From NCBI GenBank assembly GCA_963666805.2, contig CAXXWR010000003.1, positions 434,001-498,000 of the forward strand: a DNA stretch of 64,000 bases. Reading direction: 5' to 3'. Below the pieces are notes generated by a model. That model was not told the DNA's origin. It did not search any database and was given only the letters and a program-made list of their open reading frames with translations. Of this stretch, positions 17,922 to 26,128 are shown piece by piece. Both the position numbers and the translations under genes were made by a program. This stretch comes from Fusibacter sp963666805 (lineage in GTDB: Bacteria > Bacillota > Clostridia > Peptostreptococcales > Acidaminobacteraceae). Position 1 is the first letter of the stretch. Every line of letters starts with the position of its first letter.

Positions 17922-20073
17922 ACTTTTTTCTCCTTGAATACGATACATAGATGCGATGGATAAGTTCAAGTACAAACATGACCATTATCCCTATGATAAG
18001 TCCAATCCCAATCGCAATGAGTTCACGGAAAAATGATAAGTAAATAGGTGTTCTTGCATGACAGAAGGTATTTACAACAGATGTAAATCCAAGCACTGCT
18101 ACCAAAGTAAATGGGAACAAGGCTATTTTATATTGTCTCGCCGCTAAGTAGAAAACACCACAAAGTGCTGGAAATGCAATCAAAATTTCTTTGGTTCTCG
18201 GTCTAGCAATTAATACATTTTCTAAGAAATTTCTAAAGATAATTTCACCATTGAGTACTTCAATACCCGTTTCATGACCTGAACGTGCAATATAAACATA
18301 TCCTACTACAGCCACTACACCTAAAATCAAAACGTAATAAATTTTAAAATCTTCATTTAAAAAGCGTTTGATATCTTCAATCGGTGATTGGTCTAAGGCT
18401 TCATTTCTTTTATAACCCATTTTAATAAAGTAAACGACAATGAAGATGACAATCGGTAACACCAAGCTAGCCTTGACGCCTCTATAAAAACTCATTTCAA
18501 CTAAATAATTTGATTTAGACATAATGGCACCCACTGTCAAGCCCCCTATAAGACATAAGAGGAGACTACCAAGAAGCCCAATTGACGCTTTTAAAATGAT
18601 CTTTTTAAAGGCTATTTGTCCTTTCAATTTGAGCAAATCCATGACGTATTCAAACATGACCATAATCGCTAACGTCGGGAAAATAATTGCCGCTAAAAAG
18701 GCAAACAATTCTAAGCTCATGTTTGGAACAGCATAATTGGCACCGATAATCCCAACCATACCTATAATTAAAATAATCACCTGCCATTTGTCCGAAAGGC
18801 CGAACACCCATTTGAGTATAATCAACCCAAGAACCAATAACCCCCAACCTGTGAATATTAAAAGGATTGGAGAAACGCCATTATAAGGCATCACGCTCGA
18901 TTTCCCCAGTGAAATATGATGCGCACTTAACCGGTCAGCCAGTTGATCGAACATGGTAATGTATTCATCTAAATTATCATAATAAGTGAAGTCCGTTTTC
19001 TTAAACGGTCTGAAATAAACCGAACGTATATTACGTTCAGTAATAGCCCTATACATTGTGTTTTCAATCTCAATAGGTCCTTCATAATAGCCTAAATAAT
19101 CATACCGTTGCTGGATATATTCAATAATAGGAAAAATGCGGACCACTTCATAGTCCATATCTTTGGCAATATATTCAATGCCATCTTGTTCAGAAAAACC
19201 TCTTTGTACACCTGATTCTATAAGACCAACAGGAATATTACGTGCTTTAAGGGTCTTATATAAATCTGGGCTGTACTGACCCGTTTCTTTTTGATAGCTT
19301 AATATCTGATTGCCATTAAAAATAACTTCATTTATTTTTGCACCATATCGATCAACATCATCAAAGTAAGCTTTAACGATATGTGAATTGTACTTGTAAA
19401 AATTACTAGGTCTCAAATTGATTTCTAAACCAGACGCCTTAACCGCTGCTATTTTCTCTGGATCATAACCTAAACCAATATCTTCAACAGCTGATGATAC
19501 AATAGTTCTCGGGTTTTTAATTCCATCTGAATTCACATCGTTAATCTTGCCATATTCTACATAATACAAGTCTTCACGAACACCTTTAAGAACCATTACT
19601 TTTAAATCAGATTCTTCGAAGAAATGATAAAAATCCTCATCGTACCTTGCAATAATAGCTGCCTTTAAACGTGCGTACAAGGCGTCATCATACGTAGAAA
19701 CCACCATATCATAATCACCTGTATGGTTTTCAAGATAAGTTAAAGCCTCACCACTAAAATCATCTTTCCAGTGAATATCTTTAATCAAATTTTTGTAAAT
19801 CGCATAGGTTATAGGTTTTCCTTCCTCTACCAAACTGTATAAAGAATCTTCTTTTATAGCAACACTCGATACTTGAGATTCTGCCATCTTAGTAAACATC
19901 GCCTCTGGTGTCATGTCTAATTGCTTGGCAAAAGTAACAAATTCATCATAATCTAATATAATTTCTGCTGTTTTTGCTTGTCTTTCTGTGTTGATACGCT
20001 CATACAGTAAAATGCCTGTTGATATTACGGCGATAATGAGTATGAGAAGAAAACCTCTTTGTTTCCACTTCAT
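17914..20073 (-). CDS. DUF5693 multi-pass membrane protein
   Basis: A 719-residue protein of unknown biochemical role, often found beside csaB in Clostridia. Residues 7-27 form a signal anchor; residues 30-420 are a large extracytoplasmic domain; the C-terminal ~300 residues contain about eight hydrophobic helices. The soluble part resembles a periplasmic glycoside-hydrolase-like TIM-barrel (for example VIFNGNQILSY, GLIESGVQRGFSEQDGIEYIAKD), but I cannot name catalytic residues. ATG 20073 is chosen because GGAGG lies 8 bases before it; GTG 20088 overlaps that site. Second gene of a four-gene unit (20598 to 16076). A part in exporting or modifying the wall polymer is inferred from context only. 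Confidence 0.85.
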   Translation of the reverse strand: MKWKQRGFLLILIIAVISTGILLYERINTERQAKTAEIILDYDEFVTFAKQLDMTPEAMFTKMAESQVSSVAIKEDSLYSLVEEGKPITYAIYKNLIKDIHWKDDFSGEALTYLENHTGDYDMVVSTYDDALYARLKAAIIARYDEDFYHFFEESDLKVMVLKGVREDLYYVEYGKINDVNSDGIKNPRTIVSSAVEDIGLGYDPEKIAAVKASGLEINLRPSNFYKYNSHIVKAYFDDVDRYGAKINEVIFNGNQILSYQKETGQYSPDLYKTLKARNIPVGLIESGVQRGFSEQDGIEYIAKDMDYEVVRIFPIIEYIQQRYDYLGYYEGPIEIENTMYRAITERNIRSVYFRPFKKTDFTYYDNLDEYITMFDQLADRLSAHHISLGKSSVMPYNGVSPILLIFTGWGLLVLGLIILKWVFGLSDKWQVIILIIGMVGIIGANYAVPNMSLELFAFLAAIIFPTLAIMVMFEYVMDLLKLKGQIAFKKIILKASIGLLGSLLLCLIGGLTVGAIMSKSNYLVEMSFYRGVKASLVLPIVIFIVVYFIKMGYKRNEALDQSPIEDIKRFLNEDFKIYYVLILGVVAVVGYVYIARSGHETGIEVLNGEIIFRNFLENVLIARPRTKEILIAFPALCGVFYLAARQYKIALFPFTLVAVLGFTSVVNTFCHARTPIYLSFFRELIAIGIGLIIGIMVMFVLELIHRIYVSYSRRKKYE

Positions 20074-20091
20074 CTTTTTTGCCTCCACTAA

Positions 20092-20598
20092 CTAGTTTTT
20101 AATCACAGTATAAGTTCCTTTAATCATTATCCATGAATCTGCTGTCACGACAATGCCTCTGCCATCATTACTTGGTACAAGCATATGATGATCAATTGGA
20201 ACGGCTTCCGAAGCCATGACTTTATCCCCATCAGTTAAATCTGGAATTCCCACTGTATTCGGATCAAGAACCGTTGCGCTCCCCACGCGCAAAATAAATT
20301 CTGCACTATCACCAAAATATATTTTTGAATCTTTTTCAACATTAAGTATTTCAAACAAGCTTGTGCCTTGAGATGAAGTGGTTTGTTCAGAATCTTTCGC
20401 TGTCCCCACTTGCTCTAAAATATCTGCCTTCATTTGTGCCATTTGGTCTTGCATATAGCTTACAGTTACCAAGGGATCACTTGACGTGCCAGCTCCCTCC
20501 GCTTCTGAAAATGGAATGGTTAAAGCAGCACCAATAGCAAGGCCTATAACCGCTCCCATTACAACTTGTTTGTATTTATATAATTTATCCTTCAACAT
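20092..20598 (-). CDS. Unknown secreted or anchored protein of the wall-polymer cluster
   Basis: A 168-residue protein of unknown function. One N-terminal hydrophobic segment (VVMGAVIGLAIGAALTIPF, about residues 11-29) anchors or exports it. A short helical stretch (VSYMQDQMAQMKADILEQV) links to a compact C-terminal domain of about 90 residues (FEILNVEKDSKIYFGDSAEF, LVPSNDGRGIVVTADSWIMI). ATG 20598 is chosen over 20625 because GGAGG lies 6 bases before it. It is the first gene of the unit with DUF5693, csaB and tagA; the stop lies 18 bases before the DUF5693 start. Surface location is inferred. Confidence 0.8.
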   Translation of the reverse strand: MLKDKLYKYKQVVMGAVIGLAIGAALTIPFSEAEGAGTSSDPLVTVSYMQDQMAQMKADILEQVGTAKDSEQTTSSQGTSLFEILNVEKDSKIYFGDSAEFILRVGSATVLDPNTVGIPDLTDGDKVMASEAVPIDHHMLVPSNDGRGIVVTADSWIMIKGTYTVIKN

Positions 20599-20627
20599 TT
20601 TTATCCTCCATTTAATCTTCATCACTC

Positions 20628-20655
20628 ATTTTAACATAATCAGCGTTAAAAACAA
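20628..20655 (-). promoter_or_regulatory. Probable promoter of the wall-polymer cluster
   Basis: On the minus strand, TTGTTT (20655-20650), a 16-base spacer, and TAAAAT (20633-20628), directly after the mazF terminator and 30 bases before the first start codon. Confidence 0.55.
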
Positions 20656-20663
20656 ATAGACAT

Positions 20664-20693
20664 AAAAAAGACCTGTATTGGTATAATACAGGT
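20664..20693 (-). terminator. Intrinsic terminator after mazF
   Basis: Nine-base-pair perfect stem ACCTGTATT / AATACAGGT with a 5-base loop, followed on the minus strand by CTTTTTT. It isolates mazF from the csaB cluster. Confidence 0.9.
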
Positions 20694-20698
20694 ACACA

Positions 20699-21052
20699 TT
20701 ATGGTTGTTTATCTAATTCTAAACTGACGATAAGTGCTTTGTTTACTCTCTTCATTACATGATTATCCAAATGTCCCAACTTTTGTATCAATCTTGTTTT
20801 ATCAATTGTTCTCACTTGCTCAAGGAGCACTACTGAATCTTTTATTAGCCCTACTTTTGATGCCTCTACTTCTACATGAGTCGGGAGTTTTGCCTTTGCA
20901 ATCTTTGCTGTGATAGCAGCCACTATCACGGTTGGACTATACTTATTACCTACATCATTCTGAATGATGACAACAGGGCGTTGACCCCCTTGCTCTGATC
21001 CACGAACAGGTGATAAATCAGCAAAGAAAACATCTCCTCTTTTAATATTCAC
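20699..21052 (-). CDS. mazF: MazF/EndoA-type endoribonuclease toxin
   Basis: A 117-residue PemK/MazF-family mRNA interferase that cleaves single-stranded RNA at a short motif. Conserved features: IKRGDVFFADLSPVRGSEQGGQRPVV at the N-terminus (catalytic Arg and loop), VAAITA, LPTHVEV, and DSVVLLEQVRTIDKTRL. The start is GTG at 21052, nine bases after GGAG. In Firmicutes this gene normally follows alr with a small ribbon-helix-helix antitoxin between them. Here the 295 bases between alr and this gene have no such reading frame, so the toxin seems solitary at this locus. A terminator follows directly. Confidence 0.94.
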   Translation of the reverse strand: MNIKRGDVFFADLSPVRGSEQGGQRPVVIIQNDVGNKYSPTVIVAAITAKIAKAKLPTHVEVEASKVGLIKDSVVLLEQVRTIDKTRLIQKLGHLDNHVMKRVNKALIVSLELDKQP

Positions 21053-21145
21053 TTATTTCAACTCCATTCAAATTAAACTGCTAAACAATTTTATCATTCA
21101 ACCCTATATCAAATGATGCCCTTGTCCAAAACAGTTTTTGTCTAA

Positions 21146-21169
21146 GGTCACTAATCCGACTTAGTCACC
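21146..21169. repeat. Hairpin in the alr-mazF intergenic region
   Basis: GGTCACTAA / TTAGTCACC can pair over nine positions with one mismatch and a six-base loop. No T run follows, so it is not an intrinsic terminator. The 295-base gap (21053-21347) otherwise shows no gene and no strong promoter; a 13-base copy of the end of alr (TTTAAGAGATTAA) recurs near 21270-21290. Confidence 0.4.
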
Positions 21170-21347
21170 GGTTAATTATTATGGCTTGAATCTCTATCTA
21201 TAAGTCTGCCATATCTCATCTTTGAAGAAACTCTTCAATTTACAGATCATACCCCAATGAACATTAAGAGTTATTTTAATCTCTTAAATCAAAAATGACG
21301 TTCTTCATATTTTACCATAAAATGACCTATCACGCTAGAAAAAGCAA

Positions 21348-22508
21348 TTAATCTCTTAAATAATCCTTGTACGCCACTTCATTTCCACCATATATATACA
21401 GACGTGGTACACGCTTACCAATCAGACATACCACTTCGTAATTAATCGTGTGGATTGCCTTGGCATAATCATCTATTGTGAGCTCAGGAGTATTCCCACC
21501 CATCAATATGATTTCATCACCTACCTCAATCTGAGGATCGTCAGATTTAAACATACATTGATCCATACAAATACTGCCTACTTGTTGAAGCGTTTGACCC
21601 TTAATGCGTCCCTTTGCTTTATGAGAATAAAGACGTGTAAACCCATCAGCATATCCAATAGGTACAGTACAAATGGTCTCCTTCTGTGTCGCCGTATAAG
21701 TTAAGCCGTAAGAAATACAATCTCCTTTTTCAACGGTCTTGACATGAGATACTTCTGCCTTTAAAGTCATCACTTCTTTTAAAGACAGTTTGGACTGATT
21801 GACTTTGTCGGATGGATAGAGTCCATAGAGTATAATACCTGCTCTAACCATATCAAAATGGTACTCAGGACAATCAATGATTGCAGCACTGTTGGCAATA
21901 TGTTTAATCTTGAAATGAATCTCCCTTGATTTCAAGGCTTCATCAATCGACAAAAAGGCTTTCGCTTGTTCATGGGTATAAGCCTTGTCTTCTGCGTCAG
22001 CAACAGCAAAATGTGAAAAAAGGCCTTCAACATATAAGCCTTCAAATGACGCTATATGGGCAATATCGTCCACAGTCTGACTATTGGCTGGAAATCCAAT
22101 ACGATGCATTCCCGTATCTAATTTAATATGTACTTTTAATTTTTTACCCGCCTTAAGGGCACAAGTATTAAAAAACTGGGCTTGTTCTACACTATAAAGC
22201 GTTTGGGTAATATCATTGGCTAACAAATCATCAATGCCTTCATCTCTTGTATACCCCAAAATCAGAATATCAACATTTTTATAGCATTTTCTAAGTTGAA
22301 CCGCCTCTGATAAAGTCGCTACTGCTAAATAAGTCGCGCCTTCCTCTAATAAGACGCGCGCTACTTCAATAGCCCCATGCCCATAAGCATCTGCTTTTAC
22401 CACGCCACAAAGTCTCGCCCCTTCGCTAATACAGCCTTTAATTGATCTGATGTTGCTTCTTAGTGCTCCTAAATCAATTTCAGCCCATACTTCTCTTGTC
22501 TTTTTCAT
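21348..22508 (-). CDS. alr: Alanine racemase
   Basis: PLP-dependent enzyme that converts L- to D-alanine for peptidoglycan, 386 residues. The PLP lysine is in VVKADAYGHGA (Lys38). The second catalytic base, a tyrosine, is in ISYGLTYTA near residue 268, and the C-terminal beta domain has VGSICMDQCM with the usual substrate-contact methionine. The order acpS, nnrDE, alr, mazF is common in Firmicutes. The start ATG follows GGGGGA with a normal gap. A seven-base inverted repeat (ACCCATG / CATGGGT) lies in the 82-base leader, without a T run. Confidence 0.97.
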   Translation of the reverse strand: MKKTREVWAEIDLGALRSNIRSIKGCISEGARLCGVVKADAYGHGAIEVARVLLEEGATYLAVATLSEAVQLRKCYKNVDILILGYTRDEGIDDLLANDITQTLYSVEQAQFFNTCALKAGKKLKVHIKLDTGMHRIGFPANSQTVDDIAHIASFEGLYVEGLFSHFAVADAEDKAYTHEQAKAFLSIDEALKSREIHFKIKHIANSAAIIDCPEYHFDMVRAGIILYGLYPSDKVNQSKLSLKEVMTLKAEVSHVKTVEKGDCISYGLTYTATQKETICTVPIGYADGFTRLYSHKAKGRIKGQTLQQVGSICMDQCMFKSDDPQIEVGDEIILMGGNTPELTIDDYAKAIHTINYEVVCLIGKRVPRLYIYGGNEVAYKDYLRD

Positions 22509-22590
22509 AAATCCCCCTCAATTACCCATGAAATAACCACCCATGGGTTTTAATTAACCTAAAGGTGGCTTCTTTTCATCTTATTTATGA

Positions 22591-24141
22591 TTACGATTCT
22601 TTCGTCATCTTTTTCAAGGCATGAGTCAACCCATCAATGAGATCTCCAGCCACTAAACCATATTCGCCTTTCACTTTGGACATAATATCACCTGCGAGTC
22701 CATGGATATAAACCCCTGCAATCGCTGCTTTTTCAATGCCTAATCCTTGAGCTACAAAACTTGTAATAATACCGGTAAGCACATCGCCGCTTCCCGCTGT
22801 TGCCATCCCAGGATTCCCATTAGAATTAATAAAGATTCTGCCATCAGGACAAGCTACAACCGTTCTTGCACCTTTAAGAACAATAATAGAACCCCATTCT
22901 CTTGCATAATGGCGTGAAGTATCTATCGGATGTGCATTAATTTGTTCTAATGGTAGACCTGTTAACCGTGACATTTCACCTGGATGAGGTGTTAATATTA
23001 CTTGGTTCTTTTTCTCTTGAAGGAGCTGTACCCGTTTAGAAAGGGTATTAAGTCCATCTGCATCAATAATAATAGGCTTATCTACCAAAGTAATTAATTG
23101 TCTCAAAATTTCAATCATTTCAGCACTTTGACCACATCCCGGCCCCACTGCAACAACATCGGATTTTTCACAACTACTAATTAAGCGTTCAAGTTGATTA
23201 ATACCAAAGACGCCTTTACGCGTTTCCGCAAGTGGTAAAGTTACAGCTTCTGGCACTGCTGTCGTTACAATTGTATGAAGACTTTCAGGTATGATTAATT
23301 TGAGTAAACCGATACCAGAGCGTAAAGCCGCCTTTCCCGAAAGAATAGCTGCACCTGTCATTCCAAAACTACCCGCAATCAAATTGGCTTTACCATAAAC
23401 GCCTTTATGAGAATTTTTCTCTCTTTCAGGAATAATATCTTTAATAAAAGCTTCCGTCACCCACTCAACAGGTAGACTTAATTCTGAAAGCAATTCAGAA
23501 GGAATACCGATTTTTTTAACAACAACCTCGCCATTATAATCTGCAGCAGGATAAACAATATTACCCACTTTTGGTAAACACATTGCTACAGTGTAGTCTG
23601 CCTTAACTGCCTTGTTCATCACAAGGCCTTCACTCGCGTGAATTCCACTAGGAATATCACATGAAACAACAGTTCCTTCTGATTCATTAATGGCATTAAT
23701 CGTATACTCATAAATCCCTTCTACATCACGTTCAATCCCTATACCAAAAATACAGTCTACAACCACGTCATTGAAATTAATGTACTTCTTTAATTTTTTA
23801 GCTCCTGTTGCATCATTGATATTTTCAATTTGGATATTGAGCGGTTTTATCATCATATAATTTTGAAGTGCATCTTCTGAAAGTTTCTTGACATTGCCAA
23901 TCATGAAGACAACAATTTTGTAACCTTCACTGTGCAAGTGCCTCGCACAAACAAGACCATCACCACCATTGTTCCCCATACCAATCACTAAAATGATTTT
24001 TCCATGATCTGAAACATGTTTTTTAACTTCATCTGCTAAAGCTAACCCAGCATGTTCCATCAAAATCATAGACGGAATACCATACTTTTCCGTTGCTCTT
24101 GAATCAATTTCTCTGATATCCTTTTCAACTACAATTTTCAA
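22591..24141 (-). CDS. nnr: Bifunctional NAD(P)H-hydrate epimerase and ADP-dependent dehydratase
   Basis: Repairs damaged NAD(P)H: the N-terminal YjeF_N domain (about residues 1-210, GNNGGDGLVCARHLH) epimerises hydrated NADHX/NADPHX, and the C-terminal carbohydrate-kinase-like domain (about 225-516, LTPHPGEMSRL, GNPGMATAGSGDVLTG) dehydrates it using ADP. The start is TTG at 24141: a longer reading would begin inside the GGGAGGA ribosome binding site, which lies 7 bases before this TTG, and the protein then starts KIVVEKDIRE as in homologues. It begins one base after the acpS stop, so the two are one operon. Confidence 0.94.
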   Translation of the reverse strand: MKIVVEKDIREIDSRATEKYGIPSMILMEHAGLALADEVKKHVSDHGKIILVIGMGNNGGDGLVCARHLHSEGYKIVVFMIGNVKKLSEDALQNYMMIKPLNIQIENINDATGAKKLKKYINFNDVVVDCIFGIGIERDVEGIYEYTINAINESEGTVVSCDIPSGIHASEGLVMNKAVKADYTVAMCLPKVGNIVYPAADYNGEVVVKKIGIPSELLSELSLPVEWVTEAFIKDIIPEREKNSHKGVYGKANLIAGSFGMTGAAILSGKAALRSGIGLLKLIIPESLHTIVTTAVPEAVTLPLAETRKGVFGINQLERLISSCEKSDVVAVGPGCGQSAEMIEILRQLITLVDKPIIIDADGLNTLSKRVQLLQEKKNQVILTPHPGEMSRLTGLPLEQINAHPIDTSRHYAREWGSIIVLKGARTVVACPDGRIFINSNGNPGMATAGSGDVLTGIITSFVAQGLGIEKAAIAGVYIHGLAGDIMSKVKGEYGLVAGDLIDGLTHALKKMTKES

Positions 24142-24142
24142 C

Positions 24143-24523
24143 TTAAATCCTCCCAACTGCTACGATAAAAGCGATAGCCATTGTATCCGTATGTGATAAG
24201 GAAAGCATTAGAGAATCTATCCCTTGTTGTTCAGCTATTTGTTTAGCGTTTCCATATAAAACAACATAAGGTTTCCCAAGTGAATCTCTAAGCACTTCAA
24301 TTTCATTTAATGACAAATTTCTAAACCCTGTTCCAAAAGCTTTTACAACTGCTTCTTTTGCAGCAAAATTGGCAGCAATTGTTTCAGCCTTCATCTCCCT
24401 TTCCAGAAAGAGTTGTTTTTCATTAACCGTGAAAAATCGGTCTACCATTTGTGGTTTTCGACTTAATATATTTTCAATTCTATTGATGTCTACAATGTCA
24501 ACACCATTTCCAATGATATTCAT
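24143..24523 (-). CDS. acpS: Holo-[acyl-carrier-protein] synthase
   Basis: Transfers 4'-phosphopantetheine from coenzyme A to acyl carrier protein for fatty acid synthesis. At 126 residues it has the usual length. The magnesium ligands are visible: GNGVDIVDINRI (Asp near residue 9) and FAAKEAVVKAFGTG (Glu in the AAKEA motif). It starts the acpS-nnr operon and lies divergent to the HD-domain gene. Confidence 0.96.
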   Translation of the reverse strand: MNIIGNGVDIVDINRIENILSRKPQMVDRFFTVNEKQLFLEREMKAETIAANFAAKEAVVKAFGTGFRNLSLNEIEVLRDSLGKPYVVLYGNAKQIAEQQGIDSLMLSLSHTDTMAIAFIVAVGRI

Positions 24524-24679
24524 CTTAATTCATCCTATCTCAAAATCAGTAGTCCCATTATACTGCGGTTTTTTGTATTCGTCAATGAAAGCAATTTACC
24601 TCTTAAAAATGTTTTTTTCTACCTATTTTTTGTCTATTATGCTAAAATAATGACAATAGAAAAATGAAGGAGGTTGACG

Positions 24680-25219
24680 ATGACCATTTATGAAGCGATC
24701 CATACCACTATTAAAGCACATGAACACCAACATCGCAAACTGGATAATGATAAATACGCTGCCCACCCACTTGAAGTCGGTATTTTACTCGCTAAATATG
24801 GTTTTAGTGATGAAGTAATTTGTGCAGGAATTCTCCATGATACAGTAGAAGATACCTCTGTTACTTTACAAATGCTAAGAGATCAGTTCGGAGATACTAT
24901 CGCAAACTATGTGTCTTACTGTTCGGAATCGGATAAATCTTTGCCTTGGAAAGAAAGAAAACTCGCTTATTTGAAACAAATCCAAAATGCACCTAAAGAA
25001 GTTCTTTACATTATATGTACAGATAAACTTACCAATATTAAAAGCATTTACCGCAATATTGATCAAATGGGCTCTTCCTTATGGGATGTTTTTAATGCGG
25101 GGTATGACCAACAAAAATGGTATTATCAGGCTTCACTTGATGCCTTGTCCTCTCTTGAAGGCCATCCCCTTTATGAGGAACTGAAAAGCTATGTTCACCT
25201 TGTCTTTCATCATCACTAG
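24680..25219 (+). CDS. HD-domain hydrolase resembling the RelA/SpoT ppGpp hydrolase domain
   Basis: A 179-residue stand-alone HD phosphohydrolase. The motif order matches the hydrolase half of RelA/SpoT: HRKLDNDKYAAHPLEV (His and HP), GILHDTVEDTSVTLQMLRDQFG (HD-ED), and TDKLTNI with the last metal-binding Asp. No synthetase, TGS or ACT domain follows, so it could be a small alarmone hydrolase; another nucleotide substrate cannot be excluded. ATG 24680 is used since AGGAGG lies 6 bases before it; an upstream TTG falls inside that site. It is monocistronic, divergent from acpS, and shares a strong terminator with bioY. Confidence 0.85.
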   Translation: MTIYEAIHTTIKAHEHQHRKLDNDKYAAHPLEVGILLAKYGFSDEVICAGILHDTVEDTSVTLQMLRDQFGDTIANYVSYCSESDKSLPWKERKLAYLKQIQNAPKEVLYIICTDKLTNIKSIYRNIDQMGSSLWDVFNAGYDQQKWYYQASLDALSSLEGHPLYEELKSYVHLVFHHH

Positions 25220-25261
25220 AAATCAGATCTTTTACAGGGGGGCACTCGCCCCTCTTAAGCT

Positions 25262-25310
25262 CATATAAAGAAAGACCCATGACAGACAATCATGGGTCTT
25301 TCTTTATATG
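25262..25310. terminator. Bidirectional terminator with a 21-bp perfect stem
   Basis: Arms 25262-25282 and 25290-25310 are exact reverse complements, with a 7-base loop (CAGACAA). The AAAGAAAG and CTTTCTTT ends give U-rich tails both ways. It sits between the convergent HD-domain gene and bioY. Confidence 0.9.
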
Positions 25311-25314
25311 ATAC

Positions 25315-25881
25315 TTAATTATCAATGACACTAATGTAACCTGCTTTTCTCAAACGTGGTAAAACCAACATAGAGACCGATGTTACGATAAAGCACCATA
25401 CTATATCTGGCCCTATATAAGGTAGGAAACCGCCAACTATAGCAGTCTTCATGGTATAAGCTGCATTTCCCATATAGAGCTTAACAATCATATATAAGTA
25501 AGGCACTCCTACAACATACATCATTAACATTCCTGCAAATACAGCCGTCAATAGTTTTATAAAGGTCACTGATTTCATACGTTCTGTCAAGAACCCAATC
25601 AAAGTGGCACAGGCTGCAAACCCTATTAAATAGCCAAAGGTCGGTTGAAATATATAAGTAGGACCGCCCCCATTAGCAAAAATAGGAATACCGATCAGTC
25701 CAATACCCAAGTATAATAATTGCGAATAAAAACCTTTTCTAGCACCTAAAAAGACACCTGCAAAGGCACAAAAGAAAAATTGAAACGTAAAGGGTACCAT
25801 CCCCACTTGAATTTTTAGAAAAGCACCAATCGCCGTCAAGGCTGCAAATAATGCAATAAGTGTCATATCTCTTGTCTTCAT
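25315..25881 (-). CDS. bioY: Biotin transporter substrate-binding subunit BioY
   Basis: Membrane S-component that captures biotin, usually with the shared ECF ATPases and EcfT, which are not in this window. It has 188 residues and about six helices with the BioY signature: ALTAIGAFLKI near the N-terminus, FFCAFAGVFLGARKGFYSQLLYL split over a TM, and PTYIFQPTFGYLIGF. ATG 25881 is chosen since GGAGG lies 7 bases before it; GTG 25896 overlaps that site. The promoter and two overlapping BirA-type operator sites directly upstream predict biotin-dependent repression. Confidence 0.95.
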   Translation of the reverse strand: MKTRDMTLIALFAALTAIGAFLKIQVGMVPFTFQFFFCAFAGVFLGARKGFYSQLLYLGIGLIGIPIFANGGGPTYIFQPTFGYLIGFAACATLIGFLTERMKSVTFIKLLTAVFAGMLMMYVVGVPYLYMIVKLYMGNAAYTMKTAIVGGFLPYIGPDIVWCFIVTSVSMLVLPRLRKAGYISVIDN

Positions 25882-25909
25882 GATTTGTCCTCCCACACTT
25901 GATAGGATT

Positions 25910-25938
25910 ATTGTAATCGACTTTCAATCCATTGTCAA
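25910..25938 (-). promoter_or_regulatory. Sigma-A promoter of bioY
   Basis: Minus strand: -35 TTGACA (25938-25933), 17-base spacer, -10 TACAAT (25915-25910). The -35 hexamer is part of the first BirA half-site. Confidence 0.85.
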
Positions 25939-25974
25939 CCTATATCGTCAACTTAGTTAACGATTTGAGTTAAC
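25934..25974. promoter_or_regulatory. Double BirA-type biotin operator
   Basis: Two overlapping copies of the same layout: GTCAACC (25934-25940)-N14-AGTTAAC (25955-25961), and GTCAACT (25947-25953)-N14-AGTTAAC (25968-25974). Both have 14-base spacers and are shifted by 13 bases. This is the known geometry of Gram-positive BirA sites, and it covers the -35 of bioY. Confidence 0.75.
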
Positions 25975-26011
25975 AACCTTCTTTTGAGTCTCTTTTTATC
26001 ATTTTTAGGAC

Positions 26012-26122
26012 AAAAAAAAGAGGTCTACCCATCACACTTCCTGGATAAACCTGCACAACATTTACATTTAAAAAGGGGGGATAAATGTAAATGTTAAAGA
26101 GAAATTTAACGATTTGTCAACG
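26012..26122 (-). ncRNA. Candidate small RNA with C-rich loop and own terminator
   Basis: A ~110-base minus-strand unit between psuG and bioY with all parts of a stand-alone small RNA: a sigma-A-like promoter (26129-26157), a perfect 14-bp hairpin (arms 26057-26070 and 26082-26095) whose 11-base loop reads UCCCCCCUUUU on the transcript, and a terminator hairpin (26012-26052, ten pairs with two G-U) followed by CUUUUUUUUG. C-rich loops of this type pair with ribosome binding sites in several known Firmicutes small RNAs. It could also be a processed 3' end of the psuK-psuG message. No reading frame of note is inside. Confidence 0.6.
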
Positions 26123-26128
26123 ACATTA

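Noticed and set aside
21053..21347. Degenerate antitoxin gene between alr and mazF
   Set aside because: No frame shows the ribbon-helix-helix pattern; the longest open stretches are about 20 codons with no recognisable similarity.
22509..22590. Hairpin ACCCATG / CATGGGT in the alr leader as a riboswitch or terminator
   Set aside because: Only seven pairs, no T run, and no match to a known riboswitch fold.
25990..26045. Twenty-codon frame on the minus strand through the small-RNA terminator
   Set aside because: It starts inside the terminator hairpin loop and runs past the U tail, so it would not be in the transcript.
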